From Gambelia wislizenii (Eukaryota; Chordata; Lepidosauria; Squamata; Crotaphytidae): a stretch of 64,000 nucleotides of DNA. The notes below the pieces were generated by a model. The model saw only the letters and a program-made list of their open reading frames with translations. It did no database searches and was not told the origin of the DNA. The DNA lies in the NCBI GenBank assembly GCA_030847615.1, contig JAUMIR010000003.1:62109001-62173000 (forward strand). The letters run 5' to 3'. Below, piece by piece: positions 10,010-21,174 of this stretch (its first letter is position 1; each line of letters opens with the position of its first letter). The position numbers and the translations under genes are program-made.

Positions 10010-12150
10010 TGTCATGCCCCGTGAGTCTGATGAGGGTATGGAATCAGAGAAGGAGGACATGGCAGAGAATGGCCCTATGGACACTGGCACAGGTTTATCT
10101 ACACCTGTGCCAGCAGGGAACTCTGTCAACATGGAGTCCCAAGCAGAGGAGGAGCGTGGTCCTAGTTAGCTGGCACCAGTCCCAAAAGAGAACCCTGCCA
10201 AGTCAAAAAAGGAGGAGGAAGATGAGACAGACTTACCCATACCATCCTTCTGCCAGAGAGATCCCAAAAGAAAGCTAGGAGGAGATTGATGAGACTTTGG
10301 AGATTTTCAGACAGGGACAAAAAAAAAAAGCATCCCCATCTCACAATTTTCTCTCCTGCCCCTCTCCTGTCCCCATTGCAGCATGGAAACAAAAAGTTTC
10401 ATACCTAGCTTTTAGCGCGACGTTCCCTCCCCCTCCCAGCAGCCCAGGAGTGAATGGAGCTCGAACGGAGCCCTATTCACTTCCTGGAATGGAAATCCCG
10501 GCCGTTCTTGTGAGAGGATGATTGCGTGGGAAATTCAAAAGTAAAAAAGAAAATACACATCAAAAAGTTAAACAAAGCAGTAAAACACACTTTAAAAATT
10601 ACAAGTAAGCAATTCCATAGATGGTATATGACACCTGATAAAATACCAAAGACATATAAAAATTCAAACAATTATTGTTGGAAATGCAAGGCAGAGATTG
10701 GAACATTCTTCCACTGTTGGTGGTCTTGTAAACAAGCTTATAAATTTTGGACAATGATTCACTCTTCTGTTGAAAAGATAATGCAAATACAATTACAAAT
10801 GTCCCCAGAAACGTATTTGTTGTGACTAATGATAAAGTTGAGAAGGAAAAGGAGAAAATCTTATTCAATTTAATATTAGCAGCCATGATACTCTTATGCT
10901 CATCACTGGAAATTAGAAACCATCCCTTCCAATGAGGAGTGGTACCGGTATATAAAGGTGGTGGAACACATATATTTAGACAAATTAACACAGGTGCTAA
11001 GAGATAATAATTTGGAATTATTCAAAGAGGAGTGAAAACAAATTAAAGCTTATCTAAGTGAAATATGGAGCAGTTAGATTAATCAGGGGTTTCTTATATA
11101 GAAGGTATTTTTAAAAGGATATTACCTGTTTCAGTGGGAAGAAAGATGTAATATAGTTGATGTAAAAATATTATCTAATTTGTTTAGAAAGGACATAAGT
11201 TTGATAAAGATAAAAGGTGTGATGGAACTTAATGGGAAGTAGCAAGTAAGAAATGATTGATGTTTTGAGAAAGGAAGGCATGAAATTATAATTGTCTGTA
11301 TGAGAAAGTGTGAGTTTTATTTAAATTAATGTATGAAGGAGAAAATGTTTGTAGAAGAAAATGGAAGAAATTATATGTGGAATTTGGATGAATAATGTAT
11401 TATTAATTTTATTTTTGTTCAATAAAAATCATATGATTAAAAAAATTACAAGTAACCTGGGGAAGGTACAAAAAAGTGTGTCACTTACCTCGTTGTCCTG
11501 ATGTTCTGGCATGGACCTCCCACTGACACTGGCATTGCATCAGCATAATGGTGAACCTTTTCACAAGCATGTCATTCCATCATAGAAATAGAACGGGGGA
11601 TCTATTCACGGCTTAGTCCACGAATAAAAAGGAGCGCCACAGGAATGGAAGCAGCACAGAAGCATAACAAGATGGGGACAATGACGTCTGAAATTCAAGC
11701 CCTTTAGTGATCTCCTGGCATTCGTGTAACACCATATTTAGCCTGTCTGATAATCTCCTCAGTCTGAAACACCAGCTCATTAAGGACCACCTGGCACAGC
11801 CTTGATTGCTATATATACGTCTTGGGGGAGCTATGGAGCCTTTGTCAGAGATCAATTGATCTTCCTGGCAAAAACTTCCTGTTGGTTATCTTTGACTCTG
11901 TGTTCCTGCTGCCTTGACTCCTGTTTAGACCTTGGACTGATCCTGACGACCTACAGATTTTGCTTTTGGACCTATGCTGACTTCTATAGGCCTATGACTC
12001 TTGGACTGTTTTTGGATTATTCTTTGCATATCCCTGCTAGCTTCTGTTGAATCTTATATGGACTTTACTTAACTGCCTTGTTATTAAGAGTTGGCCACTC
12101 TCCCAGACATTGTTTATCCTTTTGCCGGCATCTGGCTGCTTTCCCGGACA
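10010..12150 (+). mobile_element. LTR-like sequence (about 1.3 kb without its L1 insertion)
   Basis: Begins TGTCATGCCCC and ends CCCGGACA. The flanks GCACA (10005-10009) and GAACA (12151-12155) differ at one of five bases. A TATA-like GCTATATATACG lies near 11808. The downstream TGAC/TTGGAC-rich text (11910-12010) resembles vertebrate Gypsy-type LTRs. An L1 sits inside at 10609-11440. No coding domain was found. Boundaries and class are tentative; a polyadenylation signal was not identified. Confidence 0.4.
10609..11440 (+). mobile_element. 5'-truncated L1 LINE 3' end
   Basis: It encodes the C-terminal end of an L1 ORF2-type protein: HRWYMTPDKIPKTYKNSNN, then CWKCKAEIGTFFHCWWSCK (cysteine motif) and AYKFWTMIHSSVEKI, with a stop at about 10823 and decayed frames after. 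The 3' end has AATAAAAATC and an A-rich tail. A 15-bp target duplication AAAAATTACAAGTAA flanks it (10594-10608 and 11441-11455), diagnostic of target-primed insertion. Confidence 0.85.
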
Positions 12151-12152
12151 GA

Positions 12153-12398
12153 ACAGGGCCCTCATGGCGCAGTGGTTAAATGCCAGTTCTGCAAGTCACC
12201 ATGTTGCAAGTTCAACTCCAGAGGGCTCCAAGTTTCACTCAGCCTTCCATTCTTTCGTAGGTTGGTAAAATGAGTACCCAGCTTGTGGGGGCAATTAGCT
12301 AACACACATTGGAAACTGATTAATGCAGTGTAGAATGTGGAAATTGCTATTGCTTAAAACAATTTGTAAGCCGATCTGATAGTCTTGTGGCTGAAGAG
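12153..12398 (+). mobile_element. tRNA SINE with L2-like tail, 5' portion (split)
   Basis: Head ATGGCGCAGTGGTTAAATGCC (A box) with B box AGTTCAACTCC. The body has TCGTAGGTTGGTAAAATGAG, then GGGGGCAATTAGCTAACAC, then AATTTGTAAGCC. The element is cut at CTGAAGAG by a hAT MITE and resumes at 12839-12873 with GCGG and an (AAAT)n tail. Sister copies: 17812, 51905 (minus strand) and 60525. Confidence 0.85.
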
Positions 12399-12838
12399 CA
12401 GGGCCGGTTTAACCTGTCTGCCAAATCAGCATTGGCAGGGGTCCCCGAGGTCAAGAGGGGGCCCCGAGGTCAAGAGAGGGCCCTGTGTTGGCCTCCTTAA
12501 TCTGACAAAGGAACAGCCAGGAGACAGCCGGGAGGAGTCCCCTCTTACCCTCCTCCTCCAAAAACCTCCTGCTGGCTTTTTTAAAAAAACAAACAAAACA
12601 GCCTCTCCAAAACTAAAGAGAAGGAGAAAGAGAAAGAAACAGCAGCCCTCCGTGGCAGAAGCTGGAGGGAGAGGCACATCGGAGAGGGTGAGTGTGTGTG
12701 AGAGAGAGAGACAGGGAATTTGAGGGTTGTCTCCCTCAGAAAGGGCTTCTTTCTTTCTTGCCCATGTGCCTTCAAGTCATATGGGGGCCCCAAAGTAAAG
12801 CATTGCAGGGGGCCCCAAAATTCCTTAAACTGGCCCTG
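12399..12838. mobile_element. hAT-type MITE, family C (440 bp), inside a SINE
   Basis: Termini CAGGGCCGGTTTAA and TTAAACTGGCCCTG are inverted repeats with one mismatch. The flanking 8 bp CTGAAGAG is duplicated exactly (12391-12398 and 12839-12846). Excision would restore the SINE consensus CTGAAGAGCGG seen at 60525-60724. A related element lies at 51249-51475 and a fragment at 62728-62808. No transposase is encoded. Confidence 0.9.
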
Positions 12839-12873
12839 CTGAAGAGCGGAAAATAAATAAATAAATAAATACT
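12839..12873 (+). mobile_element. SINE 3' end continued, (AAAT)n tail
   Basis: CTGAAGAGCGG followed by AAAATAAATAAATAAAT completes the SINE that starts at 12153. Confidence 0.8.
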
Positions 12874-13318
12874 AACTTAAGTGCCATTATTTTAATGGGT
12901 ATAGCATAGTTAAGACTAACAGTTGTATTTAGGACAATGAAACTTATATCCAAACCAGTGTGCATAGTAGGATTAAGCTGTACACTGGAATGTTGTGCAA
13001 GTTTACTTGCAAGTAAGCACAAAGGAATCTAATTTCCAAGTAAGCATTCAGAACATAAGCTGCACAGGATGTAAACTACCTAACATGGGGTAGCACTTTA
13101 AAATCACATCCATTTAAACTGAGTGAACTGAGTCATGACTTTAATTCTCCTTAAAAAATCAATGGACCATAGAAGTGCTTGATGTAGCCAGAATATACTC
13201 CTAACATCTTCAATGTTTGATACTATTGGAACAGTAAGCAGCTTTCTGAATTAGAATTAGTTGTACATATTAGTTTAATCTTAGATTGAAGCTATATATT
13301 ATTTAGAGTTCAATTATT
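12874..13318. other. Intronic sequence, nothing firm
   Basis: TTGCAAGTAAGCACAAAGG-type text near 13005 resembles the dispersed scrap at 9063, but no boundaries can be drawn. Confidence 0.35.
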
Positions 13319-13656
13319 ATAGGTCACCTCCTGCAGCCATGAGGTATACGTTCCCAGACTTACCACAGATACATGAAACTGCATATAACAGTGAGTCTCC
13401 ATAGAACACCATAGAATCATGCTGGAGGACCTAGAAAATGCCCAGAAAGGATGTCTCCCTAGGCATCTGGCACAACTCTATGGTCAACTTCCAGTGGAAG
13501 TTGACCATAAAGTCCAAGAGGAGGACTCCCAATACCTAGAGAGACCACCTCCAGCACAACTCTGTGGCCCCCCAGATGCCTAAAGAGACCTCCCCCCCCC
13601 AACTGCAGGTAAGTAAAACCATGGGTACCAATCCCACATAAACAGGAGGTGATTTG
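13319..13656. mobile_element. Palindromic MITE (CACCTCCTG termini)
   Basis: AGGTCACCTCCTG (13321-13333) and CAGGAGGTGATTT (13642-13654) are inverted termini. The interior contains the hairpin GGTCAACTTCC-AGT-GGAAGTTGACC near 13481-13507. The class may be pogo/Tigger-like, but the target duplication is unclear. Confidence 0.55.
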
Positions 13657-15273
13657 TATTTCCTCTCCTTATTCCTGAAACACTATAAAAATGTAACTTT
13701 GGATCTTCATTGGGTAATTAGTACATTGTTTGACACTTGTAATTGAAATTGTTTTTGAAATTGAATCACTTTTGCAATGTTAATTATTTACATTGTAAAC
13801 CATACCTATGTTCTTCAGAGAATTTAGTAGATAGAAACTACCAGGGCTCATAAGTCTTCAAAGTGCACAATTCAATCCATGACATACTATAGCATAAGCA
13901 AAAATGATTGTTCTCTGTTCCAAAAAGCTTGCACTCACTCCAGAACAAATGGGAAACATGTGGCACTCCAACTCCCATCATCCTTTAGCGCTGGCAATAC
14001 TGGCTAGGATACCTGAGAGTTGGGAGTCCCCAAACAGTGGGCGTGCTATGGGTTCCCTACCACTGCTTTAAAATTAAAAATGGAGAAAGAACAGAAGAAG
14101 GGATGGGGAAATGCAAGAAGAACAAAGGGTGAAACTAAGCAGTGATACCTACTTAACACTTTGTTTGCAGTTGGGGAAGATGATTGGACATGGGTGAGTC
14201 AAGGAGGGACATGGGAGGATAACACACTTTCAGTGAAAAACTTGCTGACAACCTCTGAATGAAAATTCCTCAACCCACCACTGCCCCTACTAGCTGAGGA
14301 TGTTGCCTGCCTGCAGTGGCTGGGCTGGCTGGGAATGATGGAAGTCATAATCGAACACAAGAGGGAGGGTGCCACGTTGGAGAAGGTTGATGTCAGTGGT
14401 GGGGCTCTTAAATGTAGAAGTCAATGTCTAATGTACTATGGAACAAAACAGGGGCAATGTGGTTAAGTGGGTGGGGTTAACAAGGAAGTAATGTACATGC
14501 TTCTTATTCCATAGGGTCATGGGAAATGTTACTCATTCTCTAAGGAAACTTATTTCCATTATTGTCTAAGGATCATGGAATTCCACCGCCCCCTCCCCCA
14601 TATGATCCTTATGGGAGTGGGTAGCCTTTGTTTGACCTCAGTTCTTCCCATACTGGGGAGAATCACAGAGCCTGGACTCTGTTAAAACAAACAAAGGATT
14701 GTTTGCTTTTCATTTAGACAGAATAATGTAGAGTAAGCTTTTCTCATGTTCTAGGTCTTTTAGGTTTATTGTCTATTTGCTCAGCACAAATGAATTCAAC
14801 ATGTTTCTGAACCAGGAGCGGCAACTAAGCTCCACCAGAAGTCAATATCCAATTTGGTAGCAAATTCATTCTCCTCCTTCCCCTCTCCTTCACTAATAAA
14901 ACATATTAAAGAGTGTAAGGCAAAGAGCCCCCATAGGGAGAATTTCATCTCCAACCTCTAAGAGTGAGGTATGGAAAACTCTGGAGCAGACAGCCTTGAA
15001 GAAACAATGAGATTATATTATCTCCCATGGCTGGTATTCTCTCTTCCATTATACATAGAGGTTTGAAATATTTTCCCCTTACTTGGACAAATGTTCCATG
15101 CCAGGTCTTGACTTTTGTGGTTGGGGCTGGGATGAGAGCTGATGGGAAATGAGCACTTCCTTCAGTAGTCCCCTTCCTCTCCTTTTAACTCTTTTTCTCA
15201 TACTTTACTGCATTTAAGTAAATCGCTTTTTTGCTAAGTGCTGTGTTATCTCAATAAATATACGTCAGTGGAT
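13657..15273. other. Intronic sequence with decayed DNA-transposon scraps
   Basis: Two short remnants (about 13955-14050 and 14300-14400) contain CAACTCCCATCATCC- or GGGAATGATGGAAGTCATAA-like text of a common amniote DNA-transposon remnant. No exon is evident elsewhere. Confidence 0.4.
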
Positions 15274-15515
15274 TGTGTATGTGTACCTGCCTTGGAGTCA
15301 CCTGTTGCCTTATGGCAACTCCATGGATTTCATAAGGTTTTCTTTGACAAGGAATACTCAGAGGTGGTTTGCTATAGCCTTCCTCTGAATATAGCCTGCA
15401 GCACCTGGCATTCCTTGGTGGTCTCCCATTAAAGTACTAACCAGACTTGGACTATCCTGCTTAGCTTCCAAGATCAGATAGGATCAGATACCTTCAGGGT
15501 ATTTAGACGGCTATT
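15274..15515 (-). mobile_element. 5S-rRNA-derived SINE (SINE3 type) with Bov-B-like tail
   Basis: On the minus strand the head is recognisably 5S rRNA: ATCTTGGAAGCTAAGCAGGA, GTTAGTACTT, GGGAGACCACCAAGGAATGC, CAGGTGCTGCAGGC. The internal pol III control region of 5S therefore supplies the promoter. The tail CATAAGGCAACAGGTGACTC matches the tail type of the tRNA SINEs here. Confidence 0.85.
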
Positions 15516-15689
15516 ATACATATATTTATTCAGCCCTTCCCAGTTGTGTGGTGGTAAGTTCTAAAGCTTAATGTTCTTCATGACAGCTCAAACCCCTAAG
15601 CCCCACAGCCTCAACAATTTTCTTCCCAATCATATAGCATAAATGTGAGCAACTTTGGTCCTCCATATGTTCCTGGACTGTGTCTCCCA
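15516..15689. other. Short intronic stretch between repeats
   Basis: Nothing recognised apart from the start of a transposon scrap near 15680 (TCTCCCATCAGCCCTAG). Confidence 0.35.
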
Positions 15690-15699
15690 TCAGCCCTAG

Positions 15700-15990
15700 C
15701 TTTGTTTTCCATGGGTTTTTTCCGGGCTGAGGCCGTGTTCTGGAAAAGTTTATTTCCAACGTTTTGCCTGCATCTGTGGCTGGCATCTTCAGAGAATGGT
15801 TGGATAGGAGTGGGGGGGGAGTTATATACTGTGAGCCCCTGATGGAGAGGATATGTAAATTTGTGTATTTGAATGGCTAGTTTCTGGGTGGAGATATGCA
15901 AGGAGGATTAGTGTCTGTCAAAAAAAGGAGTGTATGTGCAGTGAGAATAGGTGATAAGAGGAATAGAGGCTGATTGGAATATAGAGTGAG
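15700..15990 (-). mobile_element. Penelope-like element terminal fragment
   Basis: The minus strand reads CTGAAGATGCCAGCCACAG and continues to CAGAACACGGCCTCAGCC, a sequence known from amniote Penelope-like element (PLE) ends, which often embed hammerhead ribozymes. No reverse transcriptase remains. The right boundary is approximate. Confidence 0.6.
15755..15795 (-). other. Decayed hammerhead-ribozyme-like motif
   Basis: Core box 1 CTGAAGA (CUGANGA type, complement of 15786-15792) is followed by a stem TGCCAGCC/GGCA. Box 2, which should be GAAA, reads AAAA (complement of 15762-15765). The first G of GAAA (G12) is needed for catalysis, so this copy is predicted inactive. Confidence 0.55.
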
Positions 15991-16495
15991 AGGAAAGAAA
16001 GGACCTCACAAGTTGTTATTGAGTCTGGCAGATTCTGAAAGTATATGGTCACCACAGAGTGGGACTAGCAACCAGTTTAAAGTTAACTAAGTTGAAGACA
16101 AAGTTCAAAGCATTTCTGTTATTTTGTTCAACCAATAAATCAATCTTTATGTTTTGTTTATCAAGGTCCAGACTCCTCATGAATTATTTCCCTTACCAGT
16201 ATTTATTTGGTACACTAACCCTATGAGTAAATGCATATAAGAATTAGCCATAGTAACAAACCCCCAATCTAAGGGAGGAATAAGGAAGAAGTTTGACATA
16301 AAGGTGTGGAACTGTGGTCTCCACAGGTATTTATTTGGTGGCAGCATAAGCGATGAGGCAGCCAGACTGAACAGTGATGTAAATTTGGCTGGTGCGCCTG
16401 CGTGTCACACCATTCATCATCTCATTTAACAAATCCTATAAATCAATCAGTCATTTTAACTGTTTTGTAGTTAAGTGTGTATGACTTGTCCATTT
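15991..16495. other. Intronic sequence, possible LTR scrap
   Basis: AACCAATAAATCAATC near 16130 resembles a polyadenylation signal in an LTR-like context, but no terminal TG/CA pair or duplication was found. Otherwise nothing recognised. Confidence 0.3.
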
Positions 16496-17050
16496 CATAC
16501 CTTCCAACATTTCACAGATGAAAACTGGGACATGGATGGTCAAGCAACATCAGAGTGTGGTCAAGATGGCCTGACTACACTGAAGAAATACAGCCATTTG
16601 AGACCACTTTATTCACCATAGTTCTATCCTGTGGAATCCTGGTATTTGTAGTTTGGTGAGGCACCAGTGTTCTCTGATAGAAAAGGCTAAATACCTCACA
16701 AAACTACAAATACCAGGATAGAACAATGGTGGATAAAGTGGGTGTCAAACTGCTGCGTTTCTGCAGTGTAGACAGGCTGGTATCAAAAGTTATTAATGAG
16801 GGGGAAAAACACAAGCTAGTAGAAAGTGCAGCAGTTCACTTTTAGTTTTGCTGGGAAGGGCAAAATTCTGCCCCCTCCACCTTCTTCCACACTTTGAACT
16901 CAGTTTAAGCAACTGAAGTAAGCTGAGGACAAAGGAAGAATGTGGGAGGAAGAGAGAGAAACTAAGACATTGTAAAAGCAGCTGGAAAGACAGGACAACA
17001 GAGGGTTGACTGGGACTGTCCCTGCCAAGCCTGGGCTGTAGCAGGGTATG
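16496..17050 (+). mobile_element. hAT-type MITE, family A (second copy, with nested family B MITE)
   Basis: Starts CATACCTTCCAACATTTCAC and ends GCAGGGTATG, matching the ends of 608-1310 and 54131-54499. The family A text is interrupted at about 16569-16783 by family B and resumes at AAAAGTTATTAATGAG. The flanking octamers (GTCCATTT, TAAGAAGT) do not match, so the target duplication has decayed or the ends are slightly off. Confidence 0.75.
16569..16783. mobile_element. Palindromic hAT-like MITE, family B
   Basis: Left end CCTGACTACACTGAAGAAAT pairs with right end TTTCTGCAGTGTAGACAGG. Inside, AATCCTGGTATTTGTAGTTT faces AAACTACAAATACCAGGATA, making most of the element one hairpin. A half copy lies at 4231-4318 and a diverged one at 29828-29968. 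Confidence 0.75.
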
Positions 17051-17811
17051 TAAGAAGTAAGTAGAAGAAAATGACTCATCATATTAATAAAGCAGCTTCA
17101 CTCCCACTTGTTATGGTAGTTTTGAAAGATAATTTATGCCAAGAAATGCAACTTCATTGTTTCTTACTCATTACTTCTAACTGCAAGCAGATACCTTGTG
17201 GATTAGCTCCTGTACTTAGTTATATTTAGGGGTTTTTCCTTTGGAATTCCAGGTAGTAAGAACAGAACTGAACAAAACCTATTTTGCAGAAGTTATTCCA
17301 CAGTCTTCTAAAGGAAATGAAGATTAAAAGAAGATTTAAGCATGTTGCTAAACATTCTGTGAGAGTTATCACAAATAGGGGCCTCTCTTCTGGACTGCTT
17401 ATTGTGCTACTCTTTCATGACAGAAAATAATTTAATACTTAACCAAGTCAGCAGTGTAACTCTTGAAAGATTCCATTATATTTTTGAAAAACAGATCGAC
17501 CACCCTTTGTTCTCAGAAAACTTGGTATGCTGAATAATTTCCTGATACTAACAAAAGCGCCTGTTTTAATTTGGGAAGGAGCAGTACGAAACAAAGAAAT
17601 AACATATACTGGAATATGATGTCACAAGGTTTCAGAATATGAATAACAAATAGTCCAGTTGAGTAGGTCTAAAATGAAATTGTCCCAACTCAAGGCTGCA
17701 TCTCCCAAAGATTTGACAGAGCTGCAAAATGCTCATTAAACAAATAGATGCAGCTAGGGTCAAAGATAGACCTCCTTTAGCATGAATGTATATGGTCATT
17801 ATTGCAAATAA
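17051..17811. other. Intronic sequence, nothing recognised
   Basis: No exon, repeat family or simple repeat was recognised. Confidence 0.4.
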
Positions 17812-18085
17812 ATGACGCAGTGGTTAAATGCCAGTACTGCAAGTCACCACATTGCAAATTCAATTCTAGAGGGCTCCAGGGTTCATTCAGCCTTCCATCC
17901 TTTCGTAGGTCGGTAAAATGAGTACCTGGCTTGTGGGGGCAATTATCTAACACACATTGGAAACTGCTTAATGCAGTGGAGATGTGTAAATTGCTATTGC
18001 TTAAAACAATTTGTAAGCCACTCGGATAGCCTTTGTGGCTGCAGAGCGGGGTATAAACAAACAAACAAACAAACAAACAAACAAA
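17812..18085 (+). mobile_element. tRNA SINE with L2-like tail, nearly full length
   Basis: GACGCAGTGGTTAAATGCC (A box), CAAATTCAATTCTAG (B-box region), CGTAGGTCGGTAAAATGAG, then TTTGTAAGCCACTCGG, ending GGGGTATAAAC and (AAAC)n. The first few tRNA bases are missing. Confidence 0.85.
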
Positions 18086-18725
18086 ATGAGAGGCAACCAG
18101 GCAAAGGGTCTTTTCAGCATTGGCACCCTGGTTGCTGAATACTGCCCTCCAGAGATCTTCCCTGATTCTGGTTTTAATGGTTTTGGGCCACCTTTTCTGA
18201 TTTACTCAAGAATCCTAAAATACTTAATTGATTATGCATTTTTAGCTACTGATGTTGTTATTCTTGCATCTCTTGCTGTTTTAACATTGTTCTGCTGACT
18301 GTTTAAATACTTCCTTTCAGTCTGTAAACCAGCATTTTTAAAAACTAAAAGACAGGATTAATCCTTGGCGTCTTCTGTCTCAAATAGCATTTTGACAATA
18401 GACACGGGGTGATGTAATGACAATAAGGAAGATGGGTGGTGAAGGAATAAGGAATAGCCAGCCACCAATCTCAACTGCAAAGCTCTAGGAAGTGAGTTTT
18501 CTTTTTCCTTTTTACCTTTCCACAGCCTGTTGACTCTTTCCCTTTCCCCTTCCCCAGTGTGTACTATGGTTGATGGATTTTAGTGGACAATGACAGGATA
18601 ATTGCAAAGCAACACTACAGTTTACACCAGAGTGAAGAATCCTTTTTAATGCCAAGGGCTACATTCCAACTCAAGACAATCTGTGTGGGCCACATGTGCC
18701 CCATGAGAGGGTATATGGAGGTTGG
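18086..18725. other. Intronic sequence, nothing recognised
   Basis: No exon, repeat family or simple repeat was recognised. Confidence 0.4.
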
Positions 18726-19060
18726 CATACCCTCCAGTTGTCCCAATTCAGCAGGGACAGTCCCGATTAATTTTCTGTCATCCCACTTTTTCAGCTGCTT
18801 TTAAAATGTCCCAGTTTCTCTTTCTTACTCCCACTTTCCTCCTTTGTCCTCAGCTTACTCCAGTTGCTGCAAAGTGAGTTCAAAGTACAAAAGTAGTTTG
18901 CACTCAGCAGGAGGGAGAAGAGAGGAAGGAGTGGAATCTTGCCCTTCCCAATAGGCTTATTCAAAAGCAAACTGCTACAAGCTATCCTGGCTTGTGTGCT
19001 TTTCCTCATTAATAACCTTCGCCATCTTGGCCACATCTTGATATTACTTGGCCATTTTCT
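18726..19060 (-). mobile_element. hAT-type MITE, family A (third copy)
   Basis: On the plus strand it starts CATACCCTCCAGTTGTCCC and runs through GTCCTCAGCTTACTCCAG and TCATTAATAACCTTCGCC, the reverse complement of the copies at 608 and 54131. The far end is decayed, so 19060 is approximate. Confidence 0.7.
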
Positions 19061-19690
19061 CTCTGTCACCCATCCTGTCTCTCATGCTATCCTAAGACAA
19101 TTTGTTCTTCCCTCCATTCCCTCTTTGAGAAAAATCCCACCTGTCCCCAGTCAGCAAGGCAATTCACACACACACACACTCACACACACATCTTCCACAT
19201 AACAGTTAGGATTAGGGAGGGAAAGCTTCCGTTGGTGCTAATGGTAGCTGTTCTCCTCAAATCTAATATTGCAGAGGGTAGTAGGGCCAAGGAAACACCA
19301 GACCAGGCCAGAATTCATGTTGGTTGCTTGCTCCCCATACTTGGCTTACACTGTCCATCTCATAATGAGAGAACACAAGTTCATAACAGTGTATTCATGA
19401 AATTAGTTAGGAAGGTAACTTCTCCAGCCTAGAGGACTTCGCTGTACATATATGTTGAGCCATAGAACAATTGCAAACATTTTAAAACTTTATATATATT
19501 ATTTGCATTGGTTTGATATGAATAAGTAAGAGGCAGGTTGAATAGGTGATAGGAAGGGTGAGATGGGTGTGGTAGAGGTCACCGTGGTCCACTTTTGCTT
19601 TCAGTCAGGGTTCTAAAATAAATAGATGACAAAACATACTACATATCTCTAGGTCATGAATTTAAACTTGTAACGTTCTGCAGACATTGT
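19061..19690. other. Intronic sequence with a (CA)n run
   Basis: CACACACACACACTCACACACACA lies at about 19165-19190. No gene recognised. Confidence 0.45.
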
Positions 19691-19699
19691 TGATGTTGT

Positions 19700-20510
19700 T
19701 GTGTTGGCATGCCCTACTACCCCTCCCTGTAATATCTCATAATTGGAAATATTGAACACTTTAAATGGGTCAAGTAGACCAGGGTGATCCAAAATGAGGT
19801 CAGGTGGACTTCATGAGGACCTGGAAAGGTGTCTTAGAAATATTTTAGCAAGTAAGCCCAAACTAGAATTGAGCAGAAGCCCCTTAGTAAACAAAACCAT
19901 TAAGGAGTATGTGCTAATTCCTTCTTGGGTCCCTCAGTGTTGAGTCACATAACCTAAACAATCCAAACCGAATCCCCAGGAAATATCCCTCAGAACCCCT
20001 TCCTGTCCTGCAATGAGAAGTTGTCGTAAGCCCACCAATTCCTATATCCCAGTCATAAACAACAATCAGTTAAGGTTTTTTTCCCCTTTGTCTATTGATG
20101 GGGAACCCATCTAAGCTTTGTTCTAGCCAAAGTACCCCCTTCAGAACATGAAACAGGGTATAAATATTAGTCCCCCAACAATAGAAAGGTATGCCACTGT
20201 GGATGAGATCTTCCACTCTTTTTCTCGGCATGCCCTCAGATCGGAACTTCCAATGCCACCCTCAGACTTCCGTCTCAGTACCTTTGCTACACAAAACTCT
20301 GCTCTTCATGGCTGGTAACTGTCACCCTATTTCTCAATTCTATTCCTCTATCCAACCTTTCTGCCTAACCCTTCGATAGCCTTGTGTGATTCTTGTGAGT
20401 GTGTTGCATGTGTGAATGCTTTTTGTGTTATTTCCAATAAAAGCATTTTATTTCACTTTAACCTAGAGTTCGCTGCAGTTAGTACTGGTATACACAGGTG
20501 AAAAGATCCC
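19700..20510 (+). mobile_element. Possible LTR
   Basis: GGGTATAAATATTAG near 20157 (TATA-like) is followed about 280 bp later by CCAATAAAAGCATTTTATTTC (polyadenylation signal near 20436), and then by a candidate CA end near 20500. No matching TG start or target duplication was identified, and no internal retroelement genes are present. Start and end are guesses. Confidence 0.35.
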
Positions 20511-20621
20511 AAAGTTACCTAACTTTTGCAGCCTTCCATTTGAGCTAATAATAATTCCCCCAAATATTAATATAGTTTTGGCATCATGAGTGGGGCTCTA
20601 AAGCACCCCCACCTCTTAGGG

Positions 20622-20740
20622 TAACAGTTGTTGCTTGTTGTTGCTATGTACCTTCAAGTCTTTTCTAACTTATGGTGACCCTAAGGTTGAACCTATCATG
20701 GGGTTTTGTTGGCATCACTTCCTAGGGGCCATTTGGGTAG
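20622..20740 (-). mobile_element. tRNA SINE with Bov-B-like tail, 3' fragment
   Basis: TGTACCTTCAAGTC...CTTATGGTGACCCTAAGG...TGAACCTATCATGGGG corresponds to the tail end of the SINE at 8193 and 21684; the tRNA head is missing. Confidence 0.7.
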
Positions 20741-20840
20741 ATGTGAGTAGAGCTTTGCTTGGCTGACATAAGGTCTTGTCCATCCCAATCTTAGCCTGCT
20801 CAGCCAGTGGAACTGGGAGTTAGAATTGCATGCTTAGGCA

Positions 20841-20844
<4 letters not shown>

Positions 20845-20880
<36 letters not shown>
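20845..20880. repeat. (GT)n microsatellite
   Basis: About 18 uninterrupted GT units. Confidence 0.95.
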
Positions 20881-20882
<2 letters not shown>

Positions 20883-20988
20883 TTGGTAAGTCATGCAGTA
20901 TTAATCTGTGGACCACTCAGTGATTTGGAAGACAGAAGTCATTGTTACATTTATGTCTCATTAATGCTTTCAGAATTATAGGTTAAAT

Positions 20989-21174
20989 CAGTGTTTCTCA
21001 ACCAGGGTTCCCTGGAACCCTAGGGTTCCCAGAGGTGTCACTAGGGGTTTCCAGAGAGATGTGATTTTTAAACATTTTTCTAGCTGTAGATGTAATAATT
21101 TTTAGGCAAGGGTTCCCTGAGACCTGCAAATTGTTTCAAGGGTTCCTCTAGGGTAAAAAGGTCGAGAAAGGCTG
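20989..21174 (+). mobile_element. hAT-type MITE, family D (186 bp)
   Basis: Begins CAGTGTTTCTCAACCAGGG and ends AGGTCGAGAAAGGCTG, flanked by a perfect 8-bp duplication GGTTAAAT (20981-20988 and 21175-21182). A sister copy in opposite orientation is at 31810-32006. Confidence 0.88.

Noticed and set aside
15397..15515. Functional 5S rRNA gene (also at 22490, 30900 and 56640)
   Set aside because: The 5S-like part is diverged, fused to a LINE-type tail and dispersed; a SINE, not a gene.
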